Below are positions 15,310 to 24,078 of a stretch of 64,000 bases of DNA, piece after piece. Position 1 is the stretch's first letter; each line of letters opens with the position of its first letter. Origin of the DNA: an uncultured Christensenellaceae bacterium. Lineage in GTDB: Bacteria; Bacillota; Clostridia; Christensenellales; Pumilibacteraceae. The stretch lies in the NCBI GenBank assembly GCA_910587455.1, contig CAJULK010000001.1, forward strand, positions 62,001 to 126,000, read 5' to 3'. Below the pieces are notes generated by a model. That model ran no database searches, was not told the DNA's origin, and saw nothing but the letters and a program-made list of their open reading frames with translations. Both the position numbers and the translations under genes were made by a program.

Positions 15310-16200
15310 CTATTCTTTGACTGCGCCAGCCGTAAGACCGTTTACCATGTACTTTACCAAGCAGAAGTACAAAACGATTATCGGTACGGCGATAAACACC
15401 GAGCCTGCCGCAAACCGCGAAAATTCGGTATCGCCGAGCGACATCAGTCCGACCGCTACGGTATACTTGTCTATGTTTTTAAGCAGCAGTTTGGGCAGTA
15501 TGAAATCCGACCACGGCCAGGTGAACGACGTAAGCAGCGTGTATATTATCATAGGCATGGCAATGGGAAGCGTGATCTTTATAAAGACTTTGAGATTGCT
15601 CGCGCCGTCTATGCGCGCCGCTTCGTACATGGAATTGCTTATCGTATCGAAAAATCCTTTCTGAGTGAGATAGCCCATGGGCGCGCCCGCCGAATAAATA
15701 AGAACAAGCCCCCACAGCTTATTTATAAGCCCGAACTGCGTCATGAGAAGATACACAGCCGTCATCGCCATGAACGACGGGAACATGCCGAGCACCATAG
15801 TCAGCTTCATTATCCCCTTTCTCGACGGGAATCTGAATCTCGAAATAACGTACGCCGTGAGTATTACGAGCAGGCTGCCGAGCACCGCGGAACACGAGGC
15901 GACTATAAGCGTGTTCAAGAACCACTGCGGATAGTCGTACATCTTGGTGTCGGTAAACAGCCGAACAAAAGTATCGATACTGTACGAGCTCGGGAAAAAG
16001 CCTTTGAACGTGTACATGGATCCGCTTTCCGAAAACGACGCGAGTATGAGCCACAGCACGGGAAACGCGAATATCGCCGCTATGCACAGCAGTCCGAGGT
16101 ATGTAAACAGATACTCGAAAAATCTTTTTGCCGTCAGCCGCTTACCTACGCGCGATCTTCTTATCTGTCTGTTTATTATTCTGTCGGCTTTGCTTAACAT
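15310..16200 (-). CDS. Maltodextrin ABC transporter permease, MalG-like
   Basis: A 296-residue inner-membrane permease of the carbohydrate (CUT1) class with six predicted membrane segments. The cytoplasmic EAA loop reads 'YEAARIDGASNLKVF', the ATPase docking site, and the C-terminus ends 'VNGLTAGAVKE', very like MalG/GanQ. Its ATG overlaps the malF-like stop (TAATG). No ATPase gene is in the operon, so a shared MsmX/MsmK-type ATPase encoded elsewhere is expected to power it. The GH13 enzyme upstream points to alpha-glucan oligosaccharides as substrate. Confidence 0.93.
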   Translation of the reverse strand: MLSKADRIINRQIRRSRVGKRLTAKRFFEYLFTYLGLLCIAAIFAFPVLWLILASFSESGSMYTFKGFFPSSYSIDTFVRLFTDTKMYDYPQWFLNTLIVASCSAVLGSLLVILTAYVISRFRFPSRKGIMKLTMVLGMFPSFMAMTAVYLLMTQFGLINKLWGLVLIYSAGAPMGYLTQKGFFDTISNSMYEAARIDGASNLKVFIKITLPIAMPMIIYTLLTSFTWPWSDFILPKLLLKNIDKYTVAVGLMSLGDTEFSRFAAGSVFIAVPIIVLYFCLVKYMVNGLTAGAVKE

Positions 16201-17645
16201 TATCTGTACATATCCTCCTTATTGTATGACGGCGATTTTACGTACACGAAAATCGAAATCGCGGCGGCTATCACGAAAATAATTATGCTTATGGCAGCGC
16301 CGATCGAATAGTAGTTTTTGGAAATCGACAGGTTGTACAGCCAATTTATCAATAGGTCGGTATCGCTTGCGAGGAAGTATCCGTCGCAATACAGACCGCC
16401 GCGCAGGAAGAAAAACACGCCGAAGTTGTTGAAGTTGCCCATGAACTGCCCGATGAGCACGGGCGTCGTGGCGAATATGACGAACGGCAGAGTTATCTTG
16501 ATAAACTGCTTCCACGGGCTCGCGCCGTCGATTCGCGCCGCCTCGTACAGATCGGTGTTCATGTTGGCGAGTATGCCCGTCGCGAGCAGCATGCTCGACG
16601 GAATGGAAAGCCATCCGTTGACAAGCCAGCCGATCAAGCGCGCGCTCCACCTCGAATCTATGCCGAAGAACAGCTTGCCCGTGCCGCCGAACAGCTCGAT
16701 ATAGTAATTTATCGGGCCTTGATTGGAAAACATGAACTTAAACGCGAGCAGCGTTATAAACCCGGGCACGGCGTATGCAAGCACGGGAAATGCGCGCCAA
16801 AACCGTTTGCCTTTTACTATTTTCTTGTTGAGAAGAAGCGCAATGCCCAGCCCGCCGAAATAGTTGAGAAAAGTAGACATCACCGCCCACAGTACGTTCC
16901 AGCCGAGTATTTTGACGAAAGTGGAACCGAGCCCTTTCGCACCGAACAGCATGGCAAAGTTGTCGAAGCCGATCCAACTCACAAGCGCGCCCGATTCGAC
17001 TATGTTTCCGCCGTAATCGGTAAACGCAAGAAACACCATGAATATTATGGGCAGTATATTGAATATAAGCACGCCGACCACGGGCAGCACGAGCGCCGTA
17101 ACGTAAAAATATTTGTCGAACATTCCCGCTATCGACTTGCCTATGCCGGGCGCGGGGTTGCCGCGCGAAACGAATTCGTACGTGCGCCGCGCGTCGCGTA
17201 TGTTCGCGAGGTGCACGGCGAGGAACAGCCCCGTTATTATAAACGCCAAAATGCCGAGCAGCATCATTATGACCGAGTCGTCGCCCTCGATGCCCAGCCA
17301 CGGGTTGGCGGTGACTATGCCGAGCGAAAAGAAGTCGTATATCGCCCGACCGCCCGCGAGCACCATGTACACTATGTACGCCGCAAACATCAAAAGGAAG
17401 AGTATCCCCTTTACTATCTGCTTTTGCATCATCTGCCCTATACCCATAAGGCACATGGACGCTTTTACGGGCTTGGGCGACGAGACTATCTCTCTGCCCT
17501 TATCCGCCGCTTTCTTCGGTATGCGCGCAAACTTCGCGCCGACCGATCTCACCCACGCGTTCAAACGCCCGGGCAGATTTTTGAACCAATTACCCACACG
17601 CTTGAAAAACGGGGGCTTGCCGTGATATACGCCTTGATCGTTCAT
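16200..17645 (-). CDS. Maltodextrin ABC transporter permease, MalF-like
   Basis: A 481-residue permease, the larger partner of the downstream MalG-like protein. The C-terminal two thirds are the CUT1 permease domain with the EAA motif 'YEAARIDGASPWKQF'. The N-terminal 170 residues add a basic cytoplasmic stretch and two or three extra membrane helices, with a loop 'RTYEFVSRGNPAPG'; such extensions occur in MalF-type proteins. The start lies three bases after the malE stop. It forms the transmembrane channel with MalG. Confidence 0.93.
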   Translation of the reverse strand: MNDQGVYHGKPPFFKRVGNWFKNLPGRLNAWVRSVGAKFARIPKKAADKGREIVSSPKPVKASMCLMGIGQMMQKQIVKGILFLLMFAAYIVYMVLAGGRAIYDFFSLGIVTANPWLGIEGDDSVIMMLLGILAFIITGLFLAVHLANIRDARRTYEFVSRGNPAPGIGKSIAGMFDKYFYVTALVLPVVGVLIFNILPIIFMVFLAFTDYGGNIVESGALVSWIGFDNFAMLFGAKGLGSTFVKILGWNVLWAVMSTFLNYFGGLGIALLLNKKIVKGKRFWRAFPVLAYAVPGFITLLAFKFMFSNQGPINYYIELFGGTGKLFFGIDSRWSARLIGWLVNGWLSIPSSMLLATGILANMNTDLYEAARIDGASPWKQFIKITLPFVIFATTPVLIGQFMGNFNNFGVFFFLRGGLYCDGYFLASDTDLLINWLYNLSISKNYYSIGAAISIIIFVIAAAISIFVYVKSPSYNKEDMYR

Positions 17646-17648
17646 GTT

Positions 17649-19169
17649 CTACCCCTTATTCGAAAGCTCGTATATTGCCGAATACACGCGCTGATTGACT
17701 GTTTTGAGCGCGTTGTCGAGCGCTTTATAGTCGGGCGCGCCGCCCGCCGCCGTGTACTTCTTGCCGCCGTCGCGGTACGGGTCGGTGGCTATATCGGCAA
17801 AAGCCGTGGCGAGCGGCGTCCATATCTGATCGACGCCCGCGACCGACGGCATTATGCGAATACGCTCATCTTCCGCCATGCCGAACAGACTGCGCGCGAC
17901 GTCCGCCTGAACAGAACAAGCCTCGTTGCAGTCCGACCGCGCGGGCGCTATGCCGAGCATCTCGTTGCGCCTCAGCACTTGTTCGTAGCCGGTGGCGTAA
18001 TTGACGAACGCGAGCGACGCGCGCGGATACTTGGTGTACGAACTGACCGCGTAACCGTTTATTCCGCCCATGACGACCGACCGCAAAAGTTTTTCGTCCC
18101 CGTCGGTGCTCGAAAGCGATCCCGATTCGGGCAGGCTCGGCATGGGCACGGCTACTATATTCTCGTCGGCGGCGGCTTTCGCCTGCGCCGCGGTCATGCC
18201 CTGTTTGCGATACGCCTTTACGCACTCGTCGTACATCGTGCCATACATATCCTGCGTGTCGCCCACCGCGAAATACGCGCCCGACGCGAACTCGCTCTCG
18301 CGCGCGACGGTTATCGAATTGTCTATGCACCCGCTGTTCATTATTGATGCGAGCTGCAAAACAATGCCCGCGCCCTTGTTCGCTTCGCCCGCGTCGAAGC
18401 CTATATCTTTCGTATCGGTGTCGTCCGAACCGAACACATACGCGCCGTACGTGAACAGATACCCGCAGGCAAAGTACGGATCGTCGAACGACTGCATTAT
18501 CCCGTACTTCGACGGATCCGTCTCGTGACGAATCTTGCTCCACCTGTACATAGCGCGCATATCCTCGACCATATCGGGCACGCCGTTTTCGTTCGCGTCC
18601 CACGCGGTCTCCCAATCTTCGGGCAAAAGGTCCTTTCTGTAATACAGCATGGGCGCCTGAATGTTTATGCCCACACCCATAAAATACTCCTCGTTCCCCA
18701 TCTTATAAGTGTACGTCTTTTTTGCGAGCTCGGGAAGATACCCGTACGCGTCCAACTTATCCGTCGGGAGCGGCGTTATGTGCTTGCCGTCGCAATAGCG
18801 CATGAGCATGTCGTTCGCCTGATACAGCACGTCCGGGCCGTAGCCGTAAGGACCGTTTTTGGCAAGGTCGGAAAACTGATCCTGATTGGCGTCTACCGCG
18901 ACTATATGATAATCCTTGTATTTCTCGTTAAAGCCGTCGAGCAACTCTTTAAGATACCCCGAGGACTTCGCCGTATCGTTTTCGAGCACGTGCAATGTTA
19001 TCGGCTTAGCGGCCGTGCCGCGCTCGGGTTCGCCCTCGAACTTGTTGTACAGTTCGGCGAGCGACTGATTGAGAAATGCTTCGCGCTTGCCGCCGCCGTT
19101 ACAAGCCGCAAGCGGCAGTGCGCAGCACGCGCACATGACAACGGACAGTATTTTATGCAGTCTCTTCAA
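17649..19169 (-). CDS. Maltodextrin-binding lipoprotein, MalE-like
   Basis: A 506-residue extracellular solute-binding protein (family 1) with signal peptide and lipobox 'LAAC' near residue 22, so it is lipid-anchored on the cell surface. The core shows 'KPITLHVLENDTAKSSGYLKELLDGFNEKY' features split across the first lobe and 'FVNYATGYEQV' in the C-terminal lobe. It starts with TTG, overlapping the GH13 stop (TTGA), with GGAGG seven bases upstream. Length is above the usual 400-430, with insertions in the middle. It should deliver maltodextrins to the MalF/MalG pair. Confidence 0.9.
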   Translation of the reverse strand: MKRLHKILSVVMCACCALPLAACNGGGKREAFLNQSLAELYNKFEGEPERGTAAKPITLHVLENDTAKSSGYLKELLDGFNEKYKDYHIVAVDANQDQFSDLAKNGPYGYGPDVLYQANDMLMRYCDGKHITPLPTDKLDAYGYLPELAKKTYTYKMGNEEYFMGVGINIQAPMLYYRKDLLPEDWETAWDANENGVPDMVEDMRAMYRWSKIRHETDPSKYGIMQSFDDPYFACGYLFTYGAYVFGSDDTDTKDIGFDAGEANKGAGIVLQLASIMNSGCIDNSITVARESEFASGAYFAVGDTQDMYGTMYDECVKAYRKQGMTAAQAKAAADENIVAVPMPSLPESGSLSSTDGDEKLLRSVVMGGINGYAVSSYTKYPRASLAFVNYATGYEQVLRRNEMLGIAPARSDCNEACSVQADVARSLFGMAEDERIRIMPSVAGVDQIWTPLATAFADIATDPYRDGGKKYTAAGGAPDYKALDNALKTVNQRVYSAIYELSNKG

Positions 19170-20839
19170 TTTTCCGCCTCCGCTTCGATTATTTCGTAAG
19201 AATCGGGCATAACGCGCACGCCGCGCGCCGTCCGCGCCGAATCGGTGTTGTTGACTATAAGCGTGAGCTTTCGCCCAGCCGCCGCACGCTCTATGACGGT
19301 CAGTCCGTTTTCGGCAGTAAACTTTACGTCGCAGCCCGAAAACGCCGTATCTTTTTTATACGCGAGAAGATCCTTGACTTTTTCGGCGAACGGGTGTTCG
19401 CGCCCAATAAAACACCTGCGGCTGTCCGGATCGTGCCCGCCTTCGAGCGGGATCTCGGTGCCGTAATATATCATAGCCGCGCCCGGCATAAAAAGCTCCA
19501 CCGCAAGCGCGTTGAGCAGTTTGCGCTCGTTCTTGCCGCACAGCGTATAGAACCTGTGCGTGTCGTGGCTGTCTATCAGGTTGAGCATCATGCCGTTGAC
19601 CTGCGTGAAGTTGCGCATCATAAGCCCGTTCAGCCTGTCGCAAAGCCCCGCCGCGTCGAGCTTGCCGTAAACGAAATGATCGAGCATCGCTTTGGTGAAC
19701 GCATAGTTCATTATCGAATCGAACTGATCTCCCATTAGATACGATCGGCTGTCGTGCCAATTTTCGCCTATGAGCACTTTGTCCGCGCCGAGCGCTTTTA
19801 TCCGCGTTCTGAACTCGCGCCAAAATCCGTGACTGACCTCGTCCGATACGTCCAATCTCCACCCGTCGATACCGTAACGCTTTATCCAATATTCGCCTAT
19901 GCGGCACAAATGCTCCCGCACCTCGGCATTGGCGGTATTCCACTTGGGCATGTAGTCGCACTCGGCGAACACTTCGTAATTGAGCGGTTTCTTGATCGGC
20001 TTGTCGCCGCGAATAACGAACCAATCGTGATACGGCGACGCCTTGCCCTTTTCGCACACGTCGCGGAACTCGGCAATATTCTCGCTGCAATGATTGAACA
20101 CCGCGTCGAGTATAACGCGCACCCCGCGCGCTTTGCACTCCGCCATCAGCCGTTCGAACGCGGCATTGCCGCCGAAATGCGGATCTACATTGAAGTAGTC
20201 GCTTATATCGTATTTATGATTGGATACCGCTGTGAATATGGGCGTAAGATACAAAGTGTTTATGCCGAGATCGCATAAATATCCGAGCTTTTCGGTAATG
20301 CCGTCGAGGTTGCCGCCGGCAAAACTCTTGGGCGTGGGTTTGTCGCCCCACTTCATATTTATGTAATCTTTATCTCGGCTTTCCGGCTCGGGCGGTTCGG
20401 CTCCGTTGAACCTGTCTATAAATATCTGATACACCGTCGCGTTCGACAGCCAATCCACACGCGGCATAACGTCGTTGGCGTTCACGTATGCGAGCTGAAA
20501 AAAATTATAGTACGCGAGAGAAAAATCATAGCTTTCCGTCGCGCCGTCTTCCGAATAGTAATATTTATTACCGTCGGTATCTTGTATGTAAAACACATAC
20601 GCAAGGCGCTTATCTTCAAGCGTGAGACGCTTGACGAAATAATCGTACATTCCGTCGGAGCACGCGAGATCCATCTCCGCCGTGCTTCGGGACAAATAGA
20701 ACTTATGCTTTGATCCGTAAACGAGCGTTACGCGGCTGAGCTCGCCTTTTCCGGCGCGCAGCCGTATCTCCACCGTTTCGGCATCGACCGCAAATGAGTA
20801 TAACGAATCGGATTTATGGTATAGAGCCTGTTTATTCAT
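19166..20839 (-). CDS. GH13 alpha-glucan hydrolase (neopullulanase/cyclomaltodextrinase type)
   Basis: A 557-residue glycoside hydrolase family 13 enzyme. An N-terminal beta domain (residues 1-125) of the CBM34-like kind found in neopullulanases is followed by the (beta/alpha)8 barrel. Conserved regions are 'DAVFNHCSE', 'GWRLDVSDE' (nucleophile Asp), 'LIGENWHD' (acid/base Glu) and 'LIDSHDTHR' (third Asp). There is no signal peptide, so it acts in the cytoplasm on imported maltodextrins. It is the first gene of the GH13-malE-malF-malG operon, divergent from the LacI regulator. No clear Shine-Dalgarno precedes its ATG. Confidence 0.92.
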   Translation of the reverse strand: MNKQALYHKSDSLYSFAVDAETVEIRLRAGKGELSRVTLVYGSKHKFYLSRSTAEMDLACSDGMYDYFVKRLTLEDKRLAYVFYIQDTDGNKYYYSEDGATESYDFSLAYYNFFQLAYVNANDVMPRVDWLSNATVYQIFIDRFNGAEPPEPESRDKDYINMKWGDKPTPKSFAGGNLDGITEKLGYLCDLGINTLYLTPIFTAVSNHKYDISDYFNVDPHFGGNAAFERLMAECKARGVRVILDAVFNHCSENIAEFRDVCEKGKASPYHDWFVIRGDKPIKKPLNYEVFAECDYMPKWNTANAEVREHLCRIGEYWIKRYGIDGWRLDVSDEVSHGFWREFRTRIKALGADKVLIGENWHDSRSYLMGDQFDSIMNYAFTKAMLDHFVYGKLDAAGLCDRLNGLMMRNFTQVNGMMLNLIDSHDTHRFYTLCGKNERKLLNALAVELFMPGAAMIYYGTEIPLEGGHDPDSRRCFIGREHPFAEKVKDLLAYKKDTAFSGCDVKFTAENGLTVIERAAAGRKLTLIVNNTDSARTARGVRVMPDSYEIIEAEAEN

Positions 20840-20848
20840 GCGCCGTAA

Positions 20849-20877
20849 TTGACAAATCCTTTTATTGTTGTTATAAT
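20849..20877 (+). promoter_or_regulatory. Promoter of the lacI-family gene, leaderless geometry
   Basis: TTGACA (20849-20854), a 17-bp spacer and TATAAT (20872-20877), then six bases to the ATG at 20884. Confidence 0.8.
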
Positions 20878-20883
20878 AGTGTT

Positions 20884-21726
20884 ATGACCGATACGAAAAA
20901 ACGAAAGAATCGCATAACGATCAAAGATGTTGCGCGGGCGGCAAACGTTTCCATTGCCACCGTTTCGTACGTGCTCAATAACAAAGAGGGTCAAACCATC
21001 AGCGAGGAAACGCGCAAGAAGATATTGCAGTTTGCCAATCTTCTCGGTTACGAATGTAACGTCATGGCAAAGTATCTCGCTACAGGCAGAACAAATACCG
21101 TGACCGTAATAGTCAAAGACTGCGCTCCGTTCGCCTCTCAATATTACCTGCGCATGATCACCGAACTGTCGCGGCTTTTAGACAAACAACATCTCAACCT
21201 GCGCATCAACGACTACGGCGACGGGATGAAGAACGGATCGGACTGCGACGCGTACATTACGATCGCCCTGTCCGAACGCGAATTCCGTCTTTTCGCCGAT
21301 ACGAAGTACGTGCCCGTCATAGCGATAGACAGCGCTCTCGAAGACTTTTTGTTCTACCGCATAACCGACGATTACGCCGCCGCGGCCAAAGCTGCGAGAG
21401 CCGAACATCCCGACCGCAAAATCGCGCTGCTGACATTCGAACTTCCCGAAGAAGTGACCGCCGTCGCCCGAAAATGCTTTGACGAAGTAAAAACCGTAGC
21501 CAAGCTCGACGACATCGCTGCGCTCGACAGATCCGCCCATTACGTCACTTATTCGAGCTCCATATTCGACAATGCCGTTTTACGGCTTGACGCCGAGCTT
21601 TTGAGCGACTCCCCCCGCCTGAAAGCGGAAGCCGCGGTGCATGCCGCAGTAAAAGCCATAAGCCGCCGACCCGCGTCGTCCGAAGAGCACCGTATCGAGG
21701 TGCGCCGAAATCCCGCAGAATCCTGA
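20884..21726 (+). CDS. LacI-family transcriptional regulator with short effector domain
   Basis: A 280-residue LacI/GalR regulator, probably of the divergent maltodextrin operon and the lipoprotein gene downstream. The N-terminal HTH and hinge read 'ITIKDVARAANVSIATVSYVLNN' across two lines and 'RKKILQFANLLGYE'. The sugar-binding part is about 210 residues, against about 270 in typical members, and the region of the second lobe looks shortened. The start is the ATG right after the -10 box; upstream in-frame starts would lie inside the promoter. It probably recognises the ACTTAAAC-type palindrome at 23648, a MalR-like sequence, but this is inference. Confidence 0.88.
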   Translation: MTDTKKRKNRITIKDVARAANVSIATVSYVLNNKEGQTISEETRKKILQFANLLGYECNVMAKYLATGRTNTVTVIVKDCAPFASQYYLRMITELSRLLDKQHLNLRINDYGDGMKNGSDCDAYITIALSEREFRLFADTKYVPVIAIDSALEDFLFYRITDDYAAAAKAARAEHPDRKIALLTFELPEEVTAVARKCFDEVKTVAKLDDIAALDRSAHYVTYSSSIFDNAVLRLDAELLSDSPRLKAEAAVHAAVKAISRRPASSEEHRIEVRRNPAES

Positions 21727-21762
21727 ACGCGCATTTAGCGCCGCCGAACAAGCAGCAACGCG

Positions 21763-21786
21763 CGCCCGACATTCGTTTGTCGGGCG
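21763..21786. terminator. Terminator between converging lacI and lipoprotein genes
   Basis: A 9-bp stem CGCCCGACA / TGTCGGGCG with a 6-base loop, followed on the plus strand by GCGTTTTC. It sits between two stop codons that face each other. Confidence 0.65.
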
Positions 21787-21804
21787 GCGTTTTCGCTTGT
21801 TAAG

Positions 21805-23595
21805 TTATTCCGCAATCTCTGCCTTTACGGATACGAACATACCGTCCGCATCAAGTGTGATCGTAAACTTGTACGTGCCGGCGGCGGTAACGGTGATGTT
21901 GCCTTTCGTTCCGTCGAGACCTTCGCAGCCGGTATACGTATAGCCTTCGGCGGCGTTGCCGTTCGCCCAATCTATCTGAGCGGTGCTGCCCTCTTTGACC
22001 GTCTTGAATCCGAACGTGTCGCCTTCCGCGAGCGTAACGGTTATGGTTCCCGTAAGCGCTTCGGCGCTCGTGTTGATCGAGCACTTTTCGGCGCTGTCCG
22101 CCCATGCGGCTCCGCCGTACGAGCCGTGCAAGCAGGCTACGTACACAATTTCGTCGTTGATGCCGACTACCGAAACGAGCATGTTTACGGGATTGATAGT
22201 GATGGTGAACTCATCGGTCGCCGTAGCGGTGAAGTTGGTTCCCGAAGTATAGTCTATCTGATTGGAAATGTTCTTGCTGTCCGCATACGCCGTATTGATG
22301 TTGTACGCGTCGTTTTCCATGCCCGTAGCCGGCGCTTTGCCTTTTTCGGTAACTACGATCTGGAACTGTTCGTCTTTGGCGATATTCTTGGTGATCGAAT
22401 ACGTGCCGTCGGCGTTCGCGGTCATCTTGTGCCGCTCTTCCCACGACGTGTCGCCGCCGATACTGCCCTTTACATAGAAATCGTATTCGGGAACGGTCGC
22501 CGCGATTTTTTCGGCAGTGAGCGTCGGTTTGCCCTCGCCCGTCGGTTCGGTGACGGTGAATTCGTACGTGCCCGTACCGCCGATGATCTTGTAGTTTGCC
22601 GATTTTTCGGGAACAGTTATCGCCGCGGCGGTCGCTTCGTCGTCTGCAAGTATAAGCGCGGTGGCGTTGAAGTTATACACCGTGTTTTCGACGTCGCCGA
22701 TCTTGGTCGCAACAAACATGAAGTCGTCGTTTTCGATCATGCCGATCTTAAGCGTATACACGATATTGTCGTCGCTTTGGAATTTTGTGTAATCGACGAG
22801 CATGTTCTGCCAATCGGTTATCTTTGCGCCTTTTATGAAGTAGTTGTATTCGACGGGAAGCTCCGCAGCGTCGCCGTTGCGCACGTAAACGACTTCGGTA
22901 AGCGCGCCCGCCGCGTCAACGTAAAGTTTGATCGTGTAGTTGCCCTGCCGTCCGATCCTGAAATTCGATTTTGCGGGATCGGCTGCAAGTCCGCCGCCGA
23001 GATAAATATCGTCTGAGCTGTCCGAAGAATACTGCTCCGCATTCATGTAACCGTAGCCGTACTGATCGCTCCAACCGCCTTCGGTATTGAGGATCTGGAA
23101 CATGTCGTTTACATAGAAATCTGCGGTAACGGTAAAGAGGTTGCCCTGATTCGCGTCTTTGACCATAAGGTTTTTCGCAGGAATAGCGGCAGCATCGGTC
23201 TGTGCCGTCCAACCCACTTCCTTAAACAGCGACGAAACGGACTCGCCGACTATGTACCAAGTGTGATTGTCGGGCGCGGTCGAACGGAACCCAGCATAAA
23301 CTTTGGTGTTGTCTTCGATCTCGCCGTCGAAATCGAACGCTATTGTAAGCGACGGCGTCGCATACCAACGCACGAACTCGAAGCCGGTCTTTGAGGGGTC
23401 TGTTTCGGGCTTGGCAACCTTGCCGCCCTTATCTATGTCTATGTGCGAAAGCTCGGTCGTGCCGTCCATAAACGTCACGCGCACCTTGCCTTCGGGGATC
23501 GGAGTGCTGCTTTCGCCGTCGCACGCCGCAAATACGCAGCAGCCGAGCACGACACAAAGGATCAGCACTAAAATTTTGACACTTTTCTTCATCAT
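21805..23595 (-). CDS. Surface lipoprotein with InlB-type repeat and starch-binding-like modules
   Basis: A 596-residue protein with a lipoprotein signal (lipobox 'FAAC' near residue 25). Residues 36-85 form an InlB B-repeat/Listeria-Bacteroides fold (VRVTFMDGTTELSHID, then FEFVRWYATP). Several beta-rich modules follow. Each starts from a 'YFIKGAKITDW' or 'FYVKGSIGGDTSWEE' type line, resembling the starch-binding modules of SusE/SusF-like and amylase-associated proteins. Its own palindrome-covered promoter and its position beside the maltodextrin genes suggest that it captures starch at the cell surface. Exact CBM families cannot be assigned by eye. Either of two adjacent ATGs could be the start, both served by AGGAGG. 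Confidence 0.78.
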   Translation of the reverse strand: MMKKSVKILVLILCVVLGCCVFAACDGESSTPIPEGKVRVTFMDGTTELSHIDIDKGGKVAKPETDPSKTGFEFVRWYATPSLTIAFDFDGEIEDNTKVYAGFRSTAPDNHTWYIVGESVSSLFKEVGWTAQTDAAAIPAKNLMVKDANQGNLFTVTADFYVNDMFQILNTEGGWSDQYGYGYMNAEQYSSDSSDDIYLGGGLAADPAKSNFRIGRQGNYTIKLYVDAAGALTEVVYVRNGDAAELPVEYNYFIKGAKITDWQNMLVDYTKFQSDDNIVYTLKIGMIENDDFMFVATKIGDVENTVYNFNATALILADDEATAAAITVPEKSANYKIIGGTGTYEFTVTEPTGEGKPTLTAEKIAATVPEYDFYVKGSIGGDTSWEERHKMTANADGTYSITKNIAKDEQFQIVVTEKGKAPATGMENDAYNINTAYADSKNISNQIDYTSGTNFTATATDEFTITINPVNMLVSVVGINDEIVYVACLHGSYGGAAWADSAEKCSINTSAEALTGTITVTLAEGDTFGFKTVKEGSTAQIDWANGNAAEGYTYTGCEGLDGTKGNITVTAAGTYKFTITLDADGMFVSVKAEIAE

Positions 23596-23647
23596 TCAGC
23601 CTCCTATGGTTTTTGAGAGCATAAGCAAACGCAGAATATTTACGCTT

Positions 23648-23663
23648 ACTTAAACGTTTAAGT
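23648..23663. promoter_or_regulatory. 16-bp perfect palindromic operator (LacI/MalR type)
   Basis: ACTTAAACGTTTAAGT is perfectly symmetric with a central CG, the hallmark of LacI-family operators. It lies just downstream of the -10 box, over the expected +1 of the lipoprotein promoter. The adjacent lacI gene is the obvious candidate to bind it. Confidence 0.8.
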
Positions 23664-23665
23664 AG

Positions 23666-23694
23666 ATTATACAATGGGTTTTTGCGTTTGTCAA
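23666..23694 (-). promoter_or_regulatory. Consensus sigma-A promoter of the starch-binding-like lipoprotein
   Basis: On the minus strand, TTGACA (23689-23694), a 17-bp spacer and TATAAT (23666-23671): a full consensus match, which fits a gene that needs tight repression. Confidence 0.85.
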
Positions 23695-23710
23695 TACCTT
23701 TTTGAAAAAT

Positions 23711-23730
23711 TTTCGGAAAATTTTCCGAAA
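23711..23730. repeat. 20-bp perfect palindrome upstream of the lipoprotein promoter
   Basis: TTTCGGAAAA followed directly by its reverse complement, 16 bp upstream of the -35 box. It could be a second regulator site or an AT-rich upstream element. Confidence 0.55.
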
Positions 23731-23744
23731 ATGAAAAAACGGTC

Positions 23745-23954
23745 GGGATTCTTCACCGCGCGATCGAAGATTGATTTATGTATGTATGCGTTGCAATCCT
23801 AATTATGTTTTCCTGCGCTCTCGTTCGGAATGACAGAGTTTTATCTTGTCATTCTGAGCGCAAGCGAAGAATCTCTTGTGTAACGCTGTATTCGCTTCGC
23901 TATGAAAACAGTCGAGATCCTTCACTTCGGGCTCTGCACTCGTTCGGAATGACA
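23745..23954. repeat. REP-like repeat cluster
   Basis: It contains GGGATTCTTCACC, then TTCGGAATGACA, then TGTCATTCTGAGCGCAAGCG with AAGAATCTC, then GAGATCCTTCACTTCGG and a final TTCGGAATGACA. These arms match those at 10286-10391. No gene is inside. The remaining bases to 24078 hold nothing else I can identify. Confidence 0.7.
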
Positions 23955-24078
23955 AACAATAAGCGCAATACAGCGTGCCATTAAGAAATCACGTGGCGAC
24001 TGCATTGACTTCGCACAGAAAAAGCGATGTTCGCCATGATACGAGCACCGCTTTTTCCTATTGTATATTTATTTGCAT

